Below, piece after piece: positions 1-11,705 of a DNA stretch of 64,000 nucleotides (position 1 is the stretch's first letter; each line of letters begins with the position of its first letter). Both the position numbers and the translations under genes were made by a program. The stretch lies in the NCBI GenBank assembly GCA_021014945.1, contig MU266447.1:19078-83077 (forward strand), in the 5' to 3' direction. The DNA is from Leucogyrophana mollusca (Eukaryota > Basidiomycota > Agaricomycetes > Boletales). The notes under the pieces are model-generated. The model was not told the origin of the DNA. It saw only the letters and a list, made by a program, of their open reading frames with translations, and made no database searches.

Positions 1-522
1 GACACTCAGGCGGCGTACGAAGGCTTCCTTCTCCACCACACATGACGCTACGATTTTACGCGGCGGCTTTCGACTATGCCATATCTGACATCTACTCCAG
101 CAGTTCTTTCCTCACCTTGGGGCATCGTCCTGAGGGCTGAGCTACTATGTACCTCCTTCATTATTAGTTTCCTGCATTCCGTAGAAAGATATTGAGGCAG
201 TCGTTCATTTTGCGATCGGATAGCGCTGATCGGATCGTGCCAGTTGCACACGAGGCGTGCCCAAAGACTCGCGATCGTGGCGGCGCATCTACATGTCTTC
301 TCCAAGTCTTTTCTCAACGCTCAGGCATCGATCAGCTATCGAAACCTCTTCCTTAGTGAAGCGACACCACCGTTAGTCGACGCCTCCCCACATATCCTCG
401 ACGATCGCTGCCAGGGAACGAGTGCATCTTAGAGCTTACCAACGTCTCTCCCGGCGAGCCCTTCGTCGTTTTCTCGCTTGATCTCATTAAGACCCACTGT
501 TCACATCCCTGAAGAGACCCTC
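1..522. other. Upstream intergenic region
   Basis: No gene is recognised here. The only open frames are short and resemble nothing known. The HET-domain frame that follows stays open upstream to a TTG at 478, but its first ATG is at 523, so the last bases belong to the 5' leader of that gene. Confidence 0.6.
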
Positions 523-1947
523 ATGGTTAGCCAGGACGTCCACGACATCTTCGATGAATATGTCTTCAATGAGCTCCCCACACACCTGCTCTATGTCCCG
601 AAGATGAAGGTCATGGGGCGTGAGGAGGTTCAAATGTACCTTCAGCCCGCAATCGAGGGAATAACTGAGGAGGAGATCATGCGGCAAAGCCGGGCCAACC
701 TCGACAGGGAACAACTGATCAAGAAGATGGTGAAAGCGAGAATCAGATACGCCATCTTTTCACACCGGTGGCTTAGAACCGCCGAGCCGACGTTCCAGGA
801 CGTCACGGTGTCAAAGGGAAGATTGGCAGGCGGGGCGGGGTACGCGAAGCTGAAGGAGTTTTGCAAGAAGGCGAAGGAGTTTGGATGTGACTTCGTTTGG
901 TCGGACACGTGCTGCATCGACAAGACTAGCAGCGCGGAGCTGGATGAGGCCATCCGGTCAATGTTCAGATGGTACCGGAATGCCTATATCTGCATCGCCT
1001 TCCTCGCCGACTCGTCCACCATTGCTGATTTCGACAAGGAGGCGTGGTTCAGAAGGGGGTGGACGCTGCAGGAGCTCCTCGCGCCCAAGAGGATGAAGTT
1101 CTTTGGCAAGGGGTGGATTCCGTTCAGCGAAGACGAAAACGACAAGAAGCCAGCAGGCGACAATCGTATTCTCCTCGCCATATCGGGCGTGACGAAGATC
1201 CCCGCCACCGACCTGACGTCTTTTCAGCCTGGGACCGATCGTGTGAGGGAGAAGATGTCGTGGGCGTCGAGGAGACGCACGACGAGGATAGAGGACGTCG
1301 CATATTCCCTCATCGGGATGTTCGACGTGAGCCTCATGGTCGCGTACGGGGAAGGAAACAGAGCGTTCTACAGACTGCTGGAGGCAATCATCCAGCGATC
1401 TAATGTACTGGACATCTTCCAGTGGAGAGGCGAGCCTTCCCCGTACAATGCTGCGTTGCCAGCTTCACCGAGCTGTTACCCCTATCGGAGCACTCGGAGC
1501 ACCTTCCGACCAGATCAAACGGGAGACAAGCTGTTCGCGTTGACGAACGATGGCTTACGTCTCAAGGTTCTTCTTGTGCGGGTGACATGCCATCGGGCTT
1601 CGTCTTCAGAATCGGAACTTCTGGCGCGTCCGGTCGGGGGCACCCGCACAAGGAAATTCGTTTTCAGCCACAAGAGCTTAGAGAACGTAGTGTTGGATGT
1701 AGTCTCAGAACCACAGGTCTATCGTGACACTGACAGCTGGGCTCTCGGAGTCATTGACTACTGGCACTCCCTGTCGAGTGAGAGGGGGTCGGTGGAGGCC
1801 GGTAATGGGATACCTCCATTCACAGCGTTTCTACTGCACAGTTATGCGATGGATATGCGGTGGAAGAAGGTGAAGGTGGACAATGTTGTCGAAGTATTTC
1901 CGAAAGAGTTTTGGGAGGGCGACCTTGTCACTCTGTACCTGAAGTAG
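523..1947 (+). CDS. HET-domain protein, copy 1
   Basis: Intronless gene of 474 residues, a member of the fungal HET (heterokaryon incompatibility) family, whose members are linked to non-self recognition and cell death. The HET signatures are in order: YAIFSHRWL near residues 76-84, FVWSDTCCIDK near 124-134, a conserved stretch with SMFRWYRNA near 146-154, and WFRRGWTLQELLAP near 175-188. The C-terminal half, with YSLIGMFDVSLMVAYGEG, is shared with the two other HET genes in the window. There is no NACHT, ANK or WD repeat tail, so it is a stand-alone HET protein. The start at ATG 523 (MVSQDV) matches the start of copy 2 (MVAQDV); the upstream TTG extension is not conserved. Its job in this fungus is inferred from the family only. 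Confidence 0.93.
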   Translation: MVSQDVHDIFDEYVFNELPTHLLYVPKMKVMGREEVQMYLQPAIEGITEEEIMRQSRANLDREQLIKKMVKARIRYAIFSHRWLRTAEPTFQDVTVSKGRLAGGAGYAKLKEFCKKAKEFGCDFVWSDTCCIDKTSSAELDEAIRSMFRWYRNAYICIAFLADSSTIADFDKEAWFRRGWTLQELLAPKRMKFFGKGWIPFSEDENDKKPAGDNRILLAISGVTKIPATDLTSFQPGTDRVREKMSWASRRRTTRIEDVAYSLIGMFDVSLMVAYGEGNRAFYRLLEAIIQRSNVLDIFQWRGEPSPYNAALPASPSCYPYRSTRSTFRPDQTGDKLFALTNDGLRLKVLLVRVTCHRASSSESELLARPVGGTRTRKFVFSHKSLENVVLDVVSEPQVYRDTDSWALGVIDYWHSLSSERGSVEAGNGIPPFTAFLLHSYAMDMRWKKVKVDNVVEVFPKEFWEGDLVTLYLK

Positions 1948-2547
1948 AGGAGTTCTTCTCTACTACCACACTCGCTTTCGTCCACACTGGGGCAGAACAG
2001 ATGAAGGACAAGGCGGATGTAGTCCTGGAGGGCCCAATAGCTTCAATAACATATCGGAAAGTACTTACTGCATTGTATCCTTACATCGCCCGGGATGGCG
2101 AACGGGAACGCGATGCACAAGATACATACCTGTAACCCGAACCCTACAATATCAAAGTAGCAGCGCCGACTTCCAGAGTAAAGAAAATTAGCAGGAATCG
2201 TAAACGACAGACAGACATACAGATCCACCAAGTCCATTCCGTAGTAGTATTGGTATGACGATGAGGGCGGGGGCGGTGAACATATGGAGATGCAAGTTGG
2301 AGGACAACAACAGCGAGGGTAAAACGTATCGTAGGGTAGGACGAAAGGTATGGTAAGACGGAGAGGTGGAACGTATCGCAGACTATAGGGGCCCGAGAAC
2401 GAAGGAATATGGCGTGGGAGTAGGACCAGCATGTGCGATGAGTCGAGGCGTGTATGTGTATTAAATTATGTATGAGTGGGATGTACCTGAGGTTTGCATG
2501 CTTGAGAGTGGAATTATCATCGTTCGCGGTCAGCAATCGATTCGGTG
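1948..2547. other. Convergent intergenic region
   Basis: Space between the ends of the plus-strand HET gene and the minus-strand alpha/beta hydrolase. It presumably holds both 3' untranslated regions. The two minus-strand frames of about 130 residues here are low-complexity (Tyr, Pro and Ser rich), overlap one another and match nothing I recognise. Confidence 0.5.
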
Positions 2548-3941
2548 TCATTGAGTGTTGTTGGACTTGGCCTTAGCGCTGCCCAAGAATCGCAATAGTG
2601 CCTCACTGACTTCATCAGCGTGCGTGACGGTGATATCATGTCCGCCTTCGGGGATAGTGACGAGCTCGGCGTCCGGGACGAGTGTGCGAATCTTGGATGT
2701 GTATTTATATGGGACGGTCCTGTCTTCCGTGCCCTATTTTTGGGAGAGTTAGCGGCAGGACACGGGGACGGGACAGAGTGCATTTACATGTATGAGCAAT
2801 ACCTGGTTCCCCGAGTGCGCGAGGGCCTCGAAGGCCGATGTGAGTCCGCGGATGGGGCCGTCCCGGAGGCACGAGGCGACCGCAGCGTTGTAGTGCGGGA
2901 GGTGGGCAGATTGGAGGCGAACGATCTAGAAGATGTTTGGTGAGTTGCGATAGTTGGGACGACGGAGGATGTTAGAAGTGGAGGTGTACCTCGAGAATGG
3001 GATTGGGAGGGGACGACTCAGATGGGTTCGCGAGGTGGCGGATGTAGTGCTGGATGCATGTCTGAGTTAGTGTTAATAGGCAGCGCGTGCGGGAGGGGGG
3101 GACGGACTTGGAAAGGGGGTAGAGAGGAGATTGTTTGGACGAAGGGTGATGACATGAATTTTGCGGTGCGTGAGATGTCGCTTGACTGACGAAGAGAGAC
3201 CTAAATTAGCGTTTGACTAGACGAGGGAGAGAGTTGGTACCTCTATAATTCCAGCCGACGCTATCAGTGCTACTTTTCCGTTTACAAGGTTTGGAAAGTG
3301 GAATGAGAATGCTGTTGCAATGGCTCCTCCCATGGAGACACCGACGATGTGTGCGCTATCCCATTTTACGTGCTGCATGAGAAGTGCGAGCTGCGTTGTA
3401 TGGAGAGACACGTCGTATGTGAGATGCGGTGCGTCCGAGTACCCTCGACCGTACAGATCTGCGAACGGATGGCGATAAGCGCGCGATGGGGAGTGGCGTT
3501 AGAGATAAATATACGAACCGTACAGGAGAACACGATAGCCATGAGATGCGAGGAGCGGCGCTACGTCTTTCCATATGATGGACGGTATGGAGAGACCGTG
3601 GATGAGCACGACCTGCACGTGTTGGGTCGATGACGCGTGAGTGTGCATAGATCGGCGAGTACATACCTTCTGGCCATCCTCTGGCCCTAGTAGCCAGTAG
3701 CGAACCTATGGACTGTCAGTCACTCCTGACCATGTGGGTGAGCTGTGCATACCTTTCCGTATGAAAAAGTGGCATAGGCACCCCCTGGATAGAAATCCTC
3801 AGGATATATATCCCACGACGGAGACGAACGTGGAAGGCTGGACAGAGACGGGTGTATAACGGTCTCTGGGTTTGGCGGGAAGCTTGCATAGAAATACGAG
3901 GCGAATAACAAGGGAAGTAGAACAAATAACGACGTTATCAT
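2548..3941 (-). CDS. Membrane-anchored alpha/beta hydrolase
   Basis: Multi-exon gene on the minus strand. The first exons are 3753-3941, 3667-3705, 3519-3612 and 3241-3458; further exons run to the stop at 2548-2550. The N-terminus MITSLFVLLPLLFASYF is a membrane anchor or signal segment. It is followed by VRYWLLGPEDGQK, VVLIHGLS (oxyanion-hole strand), DLYGRGYSDAP, the nucleophile elbow GVSMGG and, near the C-terminus, EGGHDITVTHADEV with the catalytic His. These are the hallmarks of alpha/beta hydrolase fold esterases, lipases and epoxide hydrolases; the substrate cannot be told. ATG 3941 was chosen because the longer frame to 4136 begins with GTG and overlaps the start of the divergent gene. 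The exact splice sites of the last four exons are approximate. Confidence 0.85.
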
Positions 3942-4137
3942 TATTATAGCGTACACCAACGTTAACGTGAACACAGAGCCTGCACTGGCGAGCGTGGTCA
4001 GATATGGGCGACACGTGACTATGCTTACGCAACTCCGATATATCACGTGACGTGAAGAGTCGCGTTTTGTGTATGAATGTTTGGCTTTTTGATTTCTCCT
4101 TGCCGCCGCCCGCTGTTCGTCGTCGTTGTTCGTCACG
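3942..4137. promoter_or_regulatory. Shared bidirectional promoter region
   Basis: This 196-bp stretch separates the start codons of two divergent genes, the alpha/beta hydrolase (minus) and the coiled-coil/Myb gene (plus). It must therefore contain both leaders and both core promoters. No clear TATA box is seen in either direction. Two CACGTGA-like sites lie at about 4011-4018 and 4046-4052. The regulatory role is inferred from the layout alone. Confidence 0.5.
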
Positions 4138-7100
4138 ATGAGCTCAAGTCAGCAGCACGACTTCCCAGAACTTGCTCTGTCAGACATCATGCACGTGATG
4201 TCCCCGCCACCGCACGATGACGACACTCCGCATGACTTTCAGGCCCTCCGCAAGCGGGCACTAGAGATATCAGCCGCTGACCAACCCACAACCATTAACA
4301 AGGAGCTGCTCGATATGGTGCGCAGACCCCGCTCCCAGTCCCCGACATCATCTCATCCCATTCTCTGTCTCAGGTAATGCGCCTAACCAGTGCAGTTCCC
4401 CCGGACCCAGACCAGCTAATTAGACAGGCAGAGCTAATATCCGGCCTCGCCGAGCAGCGGGACTTCCTTATGCGCCAGGCGGAGGAACAGCGCCTCCGCT
4501 GGGATGCTGAGAAGGACGGCTGGGCTAGGATGGCAGAAGCTCTCATTGCCCAACAAACTAGGAACAGGGGATCTGCAGATAGGGAGGAGGTGCTTCAATA
4601 TTTATTTATTTATTCCGTCACATGTCCCCTCTAACACTCCCCATCTCACACAGGAACTAGACCGTCAAAACTCCATATTCGAAGCCGATAATAAGAACCT
4701 CCGGTCAAAAGTACGCCTTCCGAGCCTCCACCCCTCCCTATCCGATTTTTAAATATATTTTATCCAGCTTTCTGAGACTCAATCCCGACTAACATCCCTC
4801 GAAGCGGAACTTACCCGCCTCCGTCCCCTCCTCCTCATGCAACCCCTCAACCTCCCCACTCCCCCCAAACACCCCCCGCGCAAAAAAGGAAAGGAAAAAG
4901 AAAAAGAAGCGCCCCCGTTCACCGACGAAGACCATGACGCCTACATGAGCCCCTACGACGACGAAGACACCACCCCACACACGACGCCGAAACATCGCCA
5001 TTCCCGCCATATCGCCACGAACCCAAAGAAAAAACCCCCACCGGCCGCTCAAAAATCCGCATCCCGCCCAATATCATCCGACGCACGTGCCGAGCACCTC
5101 CTCCTTGCCGCACGCAAAATCGGGAAACATCGCGCAGGACTCTTGGCCGGACTCGTCCAGTCCCAGTCGCAGCTCCAGTATCAGTTTCAATCGCAATCCC
5201 AACATAAAGATAAGGGTAAGGACAAAAGTCGTGAGCAAGAGCGAGATGAGACCCTCACCGCCACGCCTAACACACCTCGCCGTTCCTACGCCTACCTCAA
5301 CACCATCTCCCCCGTCCGAAATCCCCTGCCTGGAGCTCCTATCCCTGCCCCCGTTCTTCTCCCACCATATAGTACACATCTCCTACAAACACCCAGCTCT
5401 AGCTCCTCCACGACGGTTCCACCGTCATCTTCTCGCCGCCATCCCCATAGTCCCCGCCCACACCTACAAAGTCCCCGTCCGCAGAAAAACCCACCGACAC
5501 CTATGGACTCGCTACTGAACGCCGCACGGATGATGAACGACGAGGAGGACAGGGAGAGCACGGCGAGCCCCCTTCCGAAGCGCCGGAAGCTTGCTACATC
5601 TTCTCTGAAGCCTGCTGTACCATCCTTGTCATCCCTACGAGAACATGACAACGATGCGGCCAGCGGTAGAGTACGCTCGGCACTAGACGTACTTGCAGAC
5701 CAGGCTGCTGCGTTTAGCTCGCAGGAGCAGCCTCAACAAGAACAGAGTACATCGCAAGACAAGGGGAAAGGTAAATCAAGAGGCAAACCCAGTGAAGAAA
5801 AAGAAAAGGGTAAACCCCGCGCGAGGGCCAAACGGAAGGCTGTCGGGGCTGCGCCCGAGCCGAGCGCCATACCTGCTCGGACGCAGTTTCGTTCCCAGAC
5901 GCCAACAGTGCCGATACGTTCGGATTCACGTACGCCTACGGTGCCGGTGCGCTCCAGTTCACACACGCCACCTGAGTCGATACAACCGAGCTCCCGCCCC
6001 CAGCCAGCGGAAGACTGGGATAGTGGGATCGAGCCAACGAATTTAAGGCCCGTGCATTGGGGGGATGGGGGTGCGGATCCAACGCCACAGCGAGCCGTCG
6101 ACGCCGAAATGGATACGAGCGTTGATGTTGATGGACCATCGAAAAATGCTGATGTTGATGAACCGTCAAGTATCGATGCCGATGGATCGAGTGATAGTTT
6201 GCCTCCTTCCGCTGAGCAGGGGATGGTTGTAGACACGACAACGAACCCTGAAGGGCCACAGCCCGTACGAGGTACAGATCAGCATCCATTCTCACCTGGT
6301 TTCGCGAACGTGCTTGATCCGGACCTCCTACCACACCCACAGCCGCAGGGCACCGACTCCAATCTCAATCCCACATCTGCACCTATCCCACATTCATCAC
6401 ACCAGACCCCAGGGCCTCAAATGACATCAATACCACCTATCCCACCACCTTCATCATCATCTATATCCCATCCTATACCTATACCTCCCCCCTCGTCGAT
6501 AACATTCCAGCCCCAGCCCGAAATCCACCGCCGCGCGGCCTCCATTCCCGCGCCCAGTAGCAGTAACAACCGTGGTCTCGGCAACGACGCGCATGAACCC
6601 TCCCCGTCCCCGCTGCACATTCGGTTCAGGCACGAGACAGATCCGGGCGCGAATGGGACCGGGGCTGCGACGGCGGGTAAGAGACAGCGGAGCCCGTATG
6701 TGAAGTGGAGTAAGGAGGAAGATGAGTTGCTCTCGCAGGTAAGTTTCGATTTCTTTTGGCTTGAGTCCCTTATCGGCGGGCTTGTATATCGGACCCAATG
6801 TGCTCTGCTGCGTCACGGCTGCAATGGTGTTTCGTTTGCAGGGTAAGTTGGGTAGATCGGTGCTGATCATTAATTTTCTTCTGCAGGCGGTCGCGAAGTA
6901 TGGCCAGAAATGGGATTTGGTACAGAAGGCACTTCCGGCGAGGGGGTATCACCAGGTTAGACAAAGATGGTTGCGGAAGCTGGGTATGTCTCCTTTTCAT
7001 TTACATATGTTCCGGTTTACTTTCGTTATTTTCGGCAATCGCTCCTCCTGTTTACACTTTGATTTCACTCTTATATCCAATCCTCACGCCTGCCTGACTC

Positions 7101-7294
7101 CTGCTCACCCCCCACCCACAGGTGTGTTTGACTCGAAACCCGACTTATCGTCGTTCCAAACTGCTCCTTCCGCTTTGTCTCGTGACTCGGAACCTCCACC
7201 GAATCCGAAGTTGGGCTTAGCGCCACTGAGTAGCGAACTGGCGTTTACCGCGAGGGGGACGGCATGGAGGGAGGGTGCAGGGGCCGCATCGTAG
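4138..7294 (+). CDS. Coiled-coil / Myb-like (SANT) DNA-binding protein
   Basis: Multi-exon gene of roughly 850 residues. The first exon (MSSSQQHDFPELALSD) probably ends near 4318. Exons up to about 4790 encode a coiled coil (QAELISGLAEQRDFL, then EELDRQNSIFEADNK and LTSLEAELTRL). A large exon reaching about 6738 is a long disordered Pro/Ser/Gln/Lys-rich region with short basic runs. The last exons carry a single Myb/SANT repeat: YVKWSKEEDELLSQ joined across an intron to AVAKYGQKWDLVQKAL and QVRQRWLRKLG, with the spaced Trp residues of the fold. The protein ends VFDSKPD...GAGAAS. A nuclear DNA- or chromatin-binding role is inferred from the Myb repeat; no orthologue is recognised. The TTG at 4126 is ignored in favour of ATG 4138. 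Confidence 0.82.
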
Positions 7295-8145
7295 TATATA
7301 GTGTGAAGTGTGTGAGCAGAGGACGATCCTTTTGGCATGTTTTTGGGAGGAGTGCTGACTATTTATCATATTATCATGTACTGGACAATATCGCGTCATG
7401 TATCGCTGCTTTATCTTATCTGGTTTCAAGTCAGTGGAAACCGTACGGCCCACGTAATGCGGAGAGGCGAACCCTCATCGAGTGGAAGTGGGTCACAGAT
7501 TAAAATTTAAGGGTAACGCCCAACTTTCACCGCACGAGGTAAGGTTCAGTATTCCTTGGCAGAGTAGATAGCAGTGTTTGAGGCAGGGCTGTGAACATCT
7601 TGCAAAAGGATGGCGAAGTCACGCGAGGTATAACGTCAAGTGCCTGGGGGCTCCAAGAAGTTGAAGGACGAACACAGCATCGAATCGGACGCAGATGTTA
7701 CTTTGTCGGCTTGTTATTGATCCCAGCACCGCCTACCTATCAAGAAACCTCAACCTTGTTGACATCCGCATGACTGGTGGGACGAGCTGCTACCAAGGGT
7801 AAGAGGATGGTGAGACACAAGTTTTCCGAATCACCTTTCCTATTCGATTGTTTAATTGATGTCAGTCGATGTCCGACAGCCGTCAATGAGCTTGGCAACA
7901 TGAAGGACTACTTATATAGACAGCGATCAAAAGCTAACGTCTCGAATCTCATCCAGCTTTCAAGCTTCAAGGCCCAGGATCAACGTTGAGTCTTCGCTGC
8001 TCTTAAGTCGCGTTCTTGACTTCCTTGTGTCTTCCTGACGAATATACGCCGTGAACAAAAAAGCGTCGCGTCGTGGTGCGTGAATTAAATCAGTACGACC
8101 AATCGCATCCACTCACTTTTTGACGGCCCTTTACGAGCAGCTCGC
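7295..8145. other. Intergenic region, no gene recognised
   Basis: The frames on both strands are short and without recognisable motifs. The stretch before 8146 would hold the promoter of the next gene. Confidence 0.5.
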
Positions 8146-9129
8146 ATGGACAACTATCCCAACAACTTTCCTAACACCCAGGCCCAACTACAATGTGACG
8201 CCCAACCCCTTGATTGGGCCCTGTTAATCCTGATGGTCATAACCACGCATGTAACTTGGTGGGCCATGCACCTACCCACCCTCTGGCGCGAAGGTTTTGG
8301 CCCATTTTTACACGATGTCGCCTGGGAATGCACGCGCATCCATTTGCCGAGCTTCGTCGGCGTCATCTCCGTCCATGCACACGAGCGCCAGCACTGGCAC
8401 ACCAACTACTACCAAGGCGTCATGGGGAAAATGACAAATGCTGGAGTCACCAAGGTGTTTCTCAAAGACTCTCTCGTCCTCGTCACCTCCATCCTCTCCA
8501 TCTACCGCCTCTGTACCGCCCTCCAGAGCAAGAGCAGTGATGCAGACCTTTCGGGTCTGAACTCGTCGCTTTGGAATTACCCAAGTTTACCCACCGCGCT
8601 CATTGGGATTTGCATAAGTATTGCGGTCAAGACGTCCCTCCGCCCATCATACACCTTCGTCTTCACAACCGTCGTCATCGCTATCGCAGGAACTGCCATA
8701 GTTCTTGCTACTCATTTCAGCGACTCACAACAGACCAATGTCTGGATCGGTATCCTGGTCACGTATCTCATCATGGCGCTTCCATTCTCGCTGATCGCGC
8801 CAAGGAGCATACTCCCCGTGATCACCGTCACCCTCGCCGCATTCGCGCGAGTTGGGGGCCCGGTCGCTGGTGCACTGTCGCCCGACGCGTATTTTCCGTA
8901 TTGCGCGCTGAAGGGACCGGCTTTCGGTGCTCCGTTGTTGGCTATGGGCATACTTGCGGGGCTGTTGGCTTTGTACGGGTTTATCAGGTGCAGACCGAGG
9001 ATACGCCCCGAGCCGGTGGGTGAGGCATCGGACGACAGGGTTGGATACGGGCAGATGGATGACAGCGTTAAAAGGACCCGCAAATGGGAAGGTGAGCTGC
9101 GCCCGATACCATACATCTCCCGCGCATAG
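8146..9129 (+). CDS. Multi-pass membrane protein of unknown function
   Basis: Single-exon frame of 327 residues beginning at a true ATG. Hydrophobic segments lie near residues 25-42 (ALLILMVITTHVTWWAM), 105-125 (VLVTSILSIYRL), 150-165 (TALIGICISIAV), 170-190 (FVFTTVVIAIAGTAIVLA), 200-220 (IGILVTYLIMALPFSLIA), 225-245 (VITVTLAAFARVGGPVAG) and 260-285 (LLAMGILAGLLALYGFI). That suggests five to seven membrane spans with a charged cytoplasmic tail. No transporter or receptor signature is recognised. It converges on HET copy 2, with 263 bp between the stop codons. The unbroken length and codon structure argue that it is a real gene; function unknown. Confidence 0.75.
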   Translation: MDNYPNNFPNTQAQLQCDAQPLDWALLILMVITTHVTWWAMHLPTLWREGFGPFLHDVAWECTRIHLPSFVGVISVHAHERQHWHTNYYQGVMGKMTNAGVTKVFLKDSLVLVTSILSIYRLCTALQSKSSDADLSGLNSSLWNYPSLPTALIGICISIAVKTSLRPSYTFVFTTVVIAIAGTAIVLATHFSDSQQTNVWIGILVTYLIMALPFSLIAPRSILPVITVTLAAFARVGGPVAGALSPDAYFPYCALKGPAFGAPLLAMGILAGLLALYGFIRCRPRIRPEPVGEASDDRVGYGQMDDSVKRTRKWEGELRPIPYISRA

Positions 9130-9392
9130 TCCTCGGCACTCTCATACGATCGGGAGCCAACCCCCACTGCACTATGGCGCACCCCCTTCAAGTCGGGATT
9201 GCGTAGGATGGAGAGCGCGAATGTACATCAGGGTATTTGTATCTGTTGAGAACGATCGATCGGTGGCTCGCCGGGGGATCTATTGGACGAAGTTTCTCCC
9301 AGACTCCTTCGCCTTTTCACAAAGCTTCCTCAACTTCTCGTATCATGCGCCACTCATCTAGCCATCTATCCCCTTTATGTGTATGTTTCTAG

Positions 9393-10964
9393 CTACAGAT
9401 ATATCGTGACAAGGTTATCCCGCAAGGATCTTTTAGGCCTCACTTCGACGATATTATCCGTCCACACCTTCTTCCATCTTTGACTTCCCGACTCCCCACG
9501 GAAAAAAACCTCAGCCAGTGTCTCCCCGTGCCCACGCCGCGGAAGACCTGTATTATACAGCAGAAACGCTGTGAACGGGTAGTTGCCCATGGAGTTCACA
9601 CACCCTTTCTTGGTCCCCGAATGCCAGTAATCGATGATGCCCACGGCCCAATTGTCGTCAGTTTCGTCCCTGCTATACGGGATTTTCTGTTCCACGACCA
9701 CATCCTCCAAATCCTTGCTCCTGAAGACAATTTTGCGTACTAGCGTTCCTTCTGAGGGCGGAGAAGCAGGCTGAGTCTCCGCAGGTTGATGGCATTTGAC
9801 TCGCACGAGCAGGACTCTGAGCCGTAAACCATGATTCGTCAACGCGAATAGCTTGTCACCAATTCGATCTGCTTCTTCACCATTCCCGTACGGCTTGGTA
9901 TCCCATTGATGCGTCCACCACGCAGGATGGAAACTCAGCGCAGTAGAACCAGCGTCTGAAGACACGTCAGTCCCTGCGGAGGATCCGGAGTGCCATGTTA
10001 ATCGGGGCTCTTGATAGGGATAGCAACTTGGTGATGCGGGTAACGCGGCATTGTAAGGTGATGGCTCCCCCTTCCAGCAAAATATGCCCCACTCATCCGA
10101 GCTCTGGATGATGGCTTCCAGTAATCTGTAAAATGCTCTCTTCCCTTCGCCATACGCGACCATGAGGCTCACGTCGAACATCCCGACGAGGGAGTACGCG
10201 ACGTCCTCAATCCTCGTCGTGTGCCTCTTCGATGCCCATGACATCTTCTCCCTCACTCTCTCCGTTCCGGGCTCGAAGTACCTCAAGTCATGATCGGGAA
10301 TATTTGTCACGGTCGATATTGTGCGTATGATTGTGCTCCCACGTCGTTTATCATTATCGTCTTCGCTGAGGGGAATCCACCCCATGCCATAGAACTTTAT
10401 TCGCCTGGGAGCGAGCAGTTCCTGAAGCGTCCACCCCCTCCTGAACCATACGTCGTTCTCGAAGTCGGCGACCGTGGAAGAGCCGGCTAGGTAGGCGATA
10501 CACAGATGGGCGTTACGGTACCATCTGAACATTGAGCGGATGGCTTCGTCCAGCTCCGCGCTGCTTGTCTTGTCAATGCAGCATGTGTCCGACCACACGA
10601 AGTCATATCCGAATCCTTTTGCCTTCTCGCAGAAGGCCTTCAGCTTTTCGTACCCCGCACCATCTCCCATCTCTCCTCTCGACAACTCTTGGAAAGTTGG
10701 CTCCCCCTCGTCCAACCACCGGTGGGAGAGGATGGCGTATTTAACCTTCATCCTCACCAAGTTCCTGATGATATAGTATCTACTTTGTCCATTACTCGTA
10801 CCCTCCGCGTCGGCTGCCTGTTCGATCTCCTCGATCGCTGGCCTGAAATGCTTTCTGACATAGCTACGCCCCACCAGTGTCATGTGTGGAACATAGAGCA
10901 GGCGCGTGGGGATCTCGTTGAATATGTATTCATCGACGATGTTTAGAACGTCCTGGGCAACCAT
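9393..10964 (-). CDS. HET-domain protein, copy 2
   Basis: Intronless gene of 523 residues, paralogous to the HET genes at 523 and 11706. It has YAILSHRWLDEGEPTFQEL near residues 76-94, FVWSDTCCIDK near 122-132, SMFRWYRNAHLCIAYLA, WFRRGWTLQELLAPRR and YSLVGMFDVSLMVAYGEG. The C-terminal third carries an extra stretch rich in Gly, Ser and Trp (around GSSAGTDVSSDAGS) that the other copies lack, which accounts for its greater length. The start is ATG 10964 (MVAQDVLNIVDEY), which aligns with the start of copy 1; the frame further upstream opens only at a TTG. It is tandem with copy 3 on the same strand, so a local duplication is likely. Family role: non-self recognition. Confidence 0.93.
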   Translation of the reverse strand: MVAQDVLNIVDEYIFNEIPTRLLYVPHMTLVGRSYVRKHFRPAIEEIEQAADAEGTSNGQSRYYIIRNLVRMKVKYAILSHRWLDEGEPTFQELSRGEMGDGAGYEKLKAFCEKAKGFGYDFVWSDTCCIDKTSSAELDEAIRSMFRWYRNAHLCIAYLAGSSTVADFENDVWFRRGWTLQELLAPRRIKFYGMGWIPLSEDDNDKRRGSTIIRTISTVTNIPDHDLRYFEPGTERVREKMSWASKRHTTRIEDVAYSLVGMFDVSLMVAYGEGKRAFYRLLEAIIQSSDEWGIFCWKGEPSPYNAALPASPSCYPYQEPRLTWHSGSSAGTDVSSDAGSTALSFHPAWWTHQWDTKPYGNGEEADRIGDKLFALTNHGLRLRVLLVRVKCHQPAETQPASPPSEGTLVRKIVFRSKDLEDVVVEQKIPYSRDETDDNWAVGIIDYWHSGTKKGCVNSMGNYPFTAFLLYNTGLPRRGHGETLAEVFFRGESGSQRWKKVWTDNIVEVRPKRSLRDNLVTIYL

Positions 10965-11705
10965 TATGTCTCCTGCAGTATACGATACTGATGCGATGGA
11001 TGGCGGCAGGCCTGGGGGAAAACGGGCGTTGCTCAGCCCATATATATTACTTATGGGCAACTACACAGACGCACTCAGTTGGGCGCCGAGGATGTAGGCG
11101 CTCGGCAATGTCCGAGTGGATTACACACTTGCTCTCTTTCAATGACTCACATACTGTACGATCAGAATCTCCTACCTCCACAGCTTCCAGCCTTCAGGCC
11201 GGAAACAAGTGCTATGGATATGATGTCGGTTCTGCTTTCTTTCCCTGCCAACAGCCGTGGCCTTTTCCAATTAGGCATGATATATTGGGCCAACTCGGTC
11301 TTCACCGTGCTCGCTCGGCTCCCTCTACTATTATAGAAGACCTGGATTGGCGCAATGATTGAAAGGTCGGTGGTAGCGGATTTCGAGACGATGTTAGTGC
11401 GATGGAGTATTTGGCCCAGAAGGGTCTGGAACTATGTAGGTTCAATCTACACCATAAGTCGGTGGCGACTGCTCGCAATGCGGTAGCCGAGCTGGAGTTT
11501 TACGAGCATTGTGCAATGCAGTCCGTAAGGTCCGGTCCAAAACTGCCGGTGCCCGTTTCGTAAGTCTTTTTCCACTGAGGTTCCACTGGCCCCATTACGA
11601 GGTCCATGGAGTGAACCCCATTAACTCGGATGTATCACCGTCACAACGGATTATCCACAGTTGAAGTATTATGTGCTACTCGAGATAACGGAGGTATATC
11701 ACGTT
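10965..11705. other. Intergenic region between two HET genes
   Basis: About 740 bp between the tandem minus-strand HET copies. It holds the promoter of copy 2 and the 3' end of copy 3. Short plus-strand frames here show no homology that I recognise. Confidence 0.5.

Noticed and set aside
478..522. N-terminal extension of HET copy 1
   Set aside because: It begins with TTG and is not conserved in copies 2 and 3, whose first ATG aligns with 523.
3942..4136. Longer N-terminus for the alpha/beta hydrolase
   Set aside because: The frame opens with GTG and would reach the start of the divergent gene; ATG 3941 gives a clean membrane anchor.
10965..11060. N-terminal extension of HET copy 2
   Set aside because: It begins with TTG; ATG 10964 aligns with the start of copy 1.
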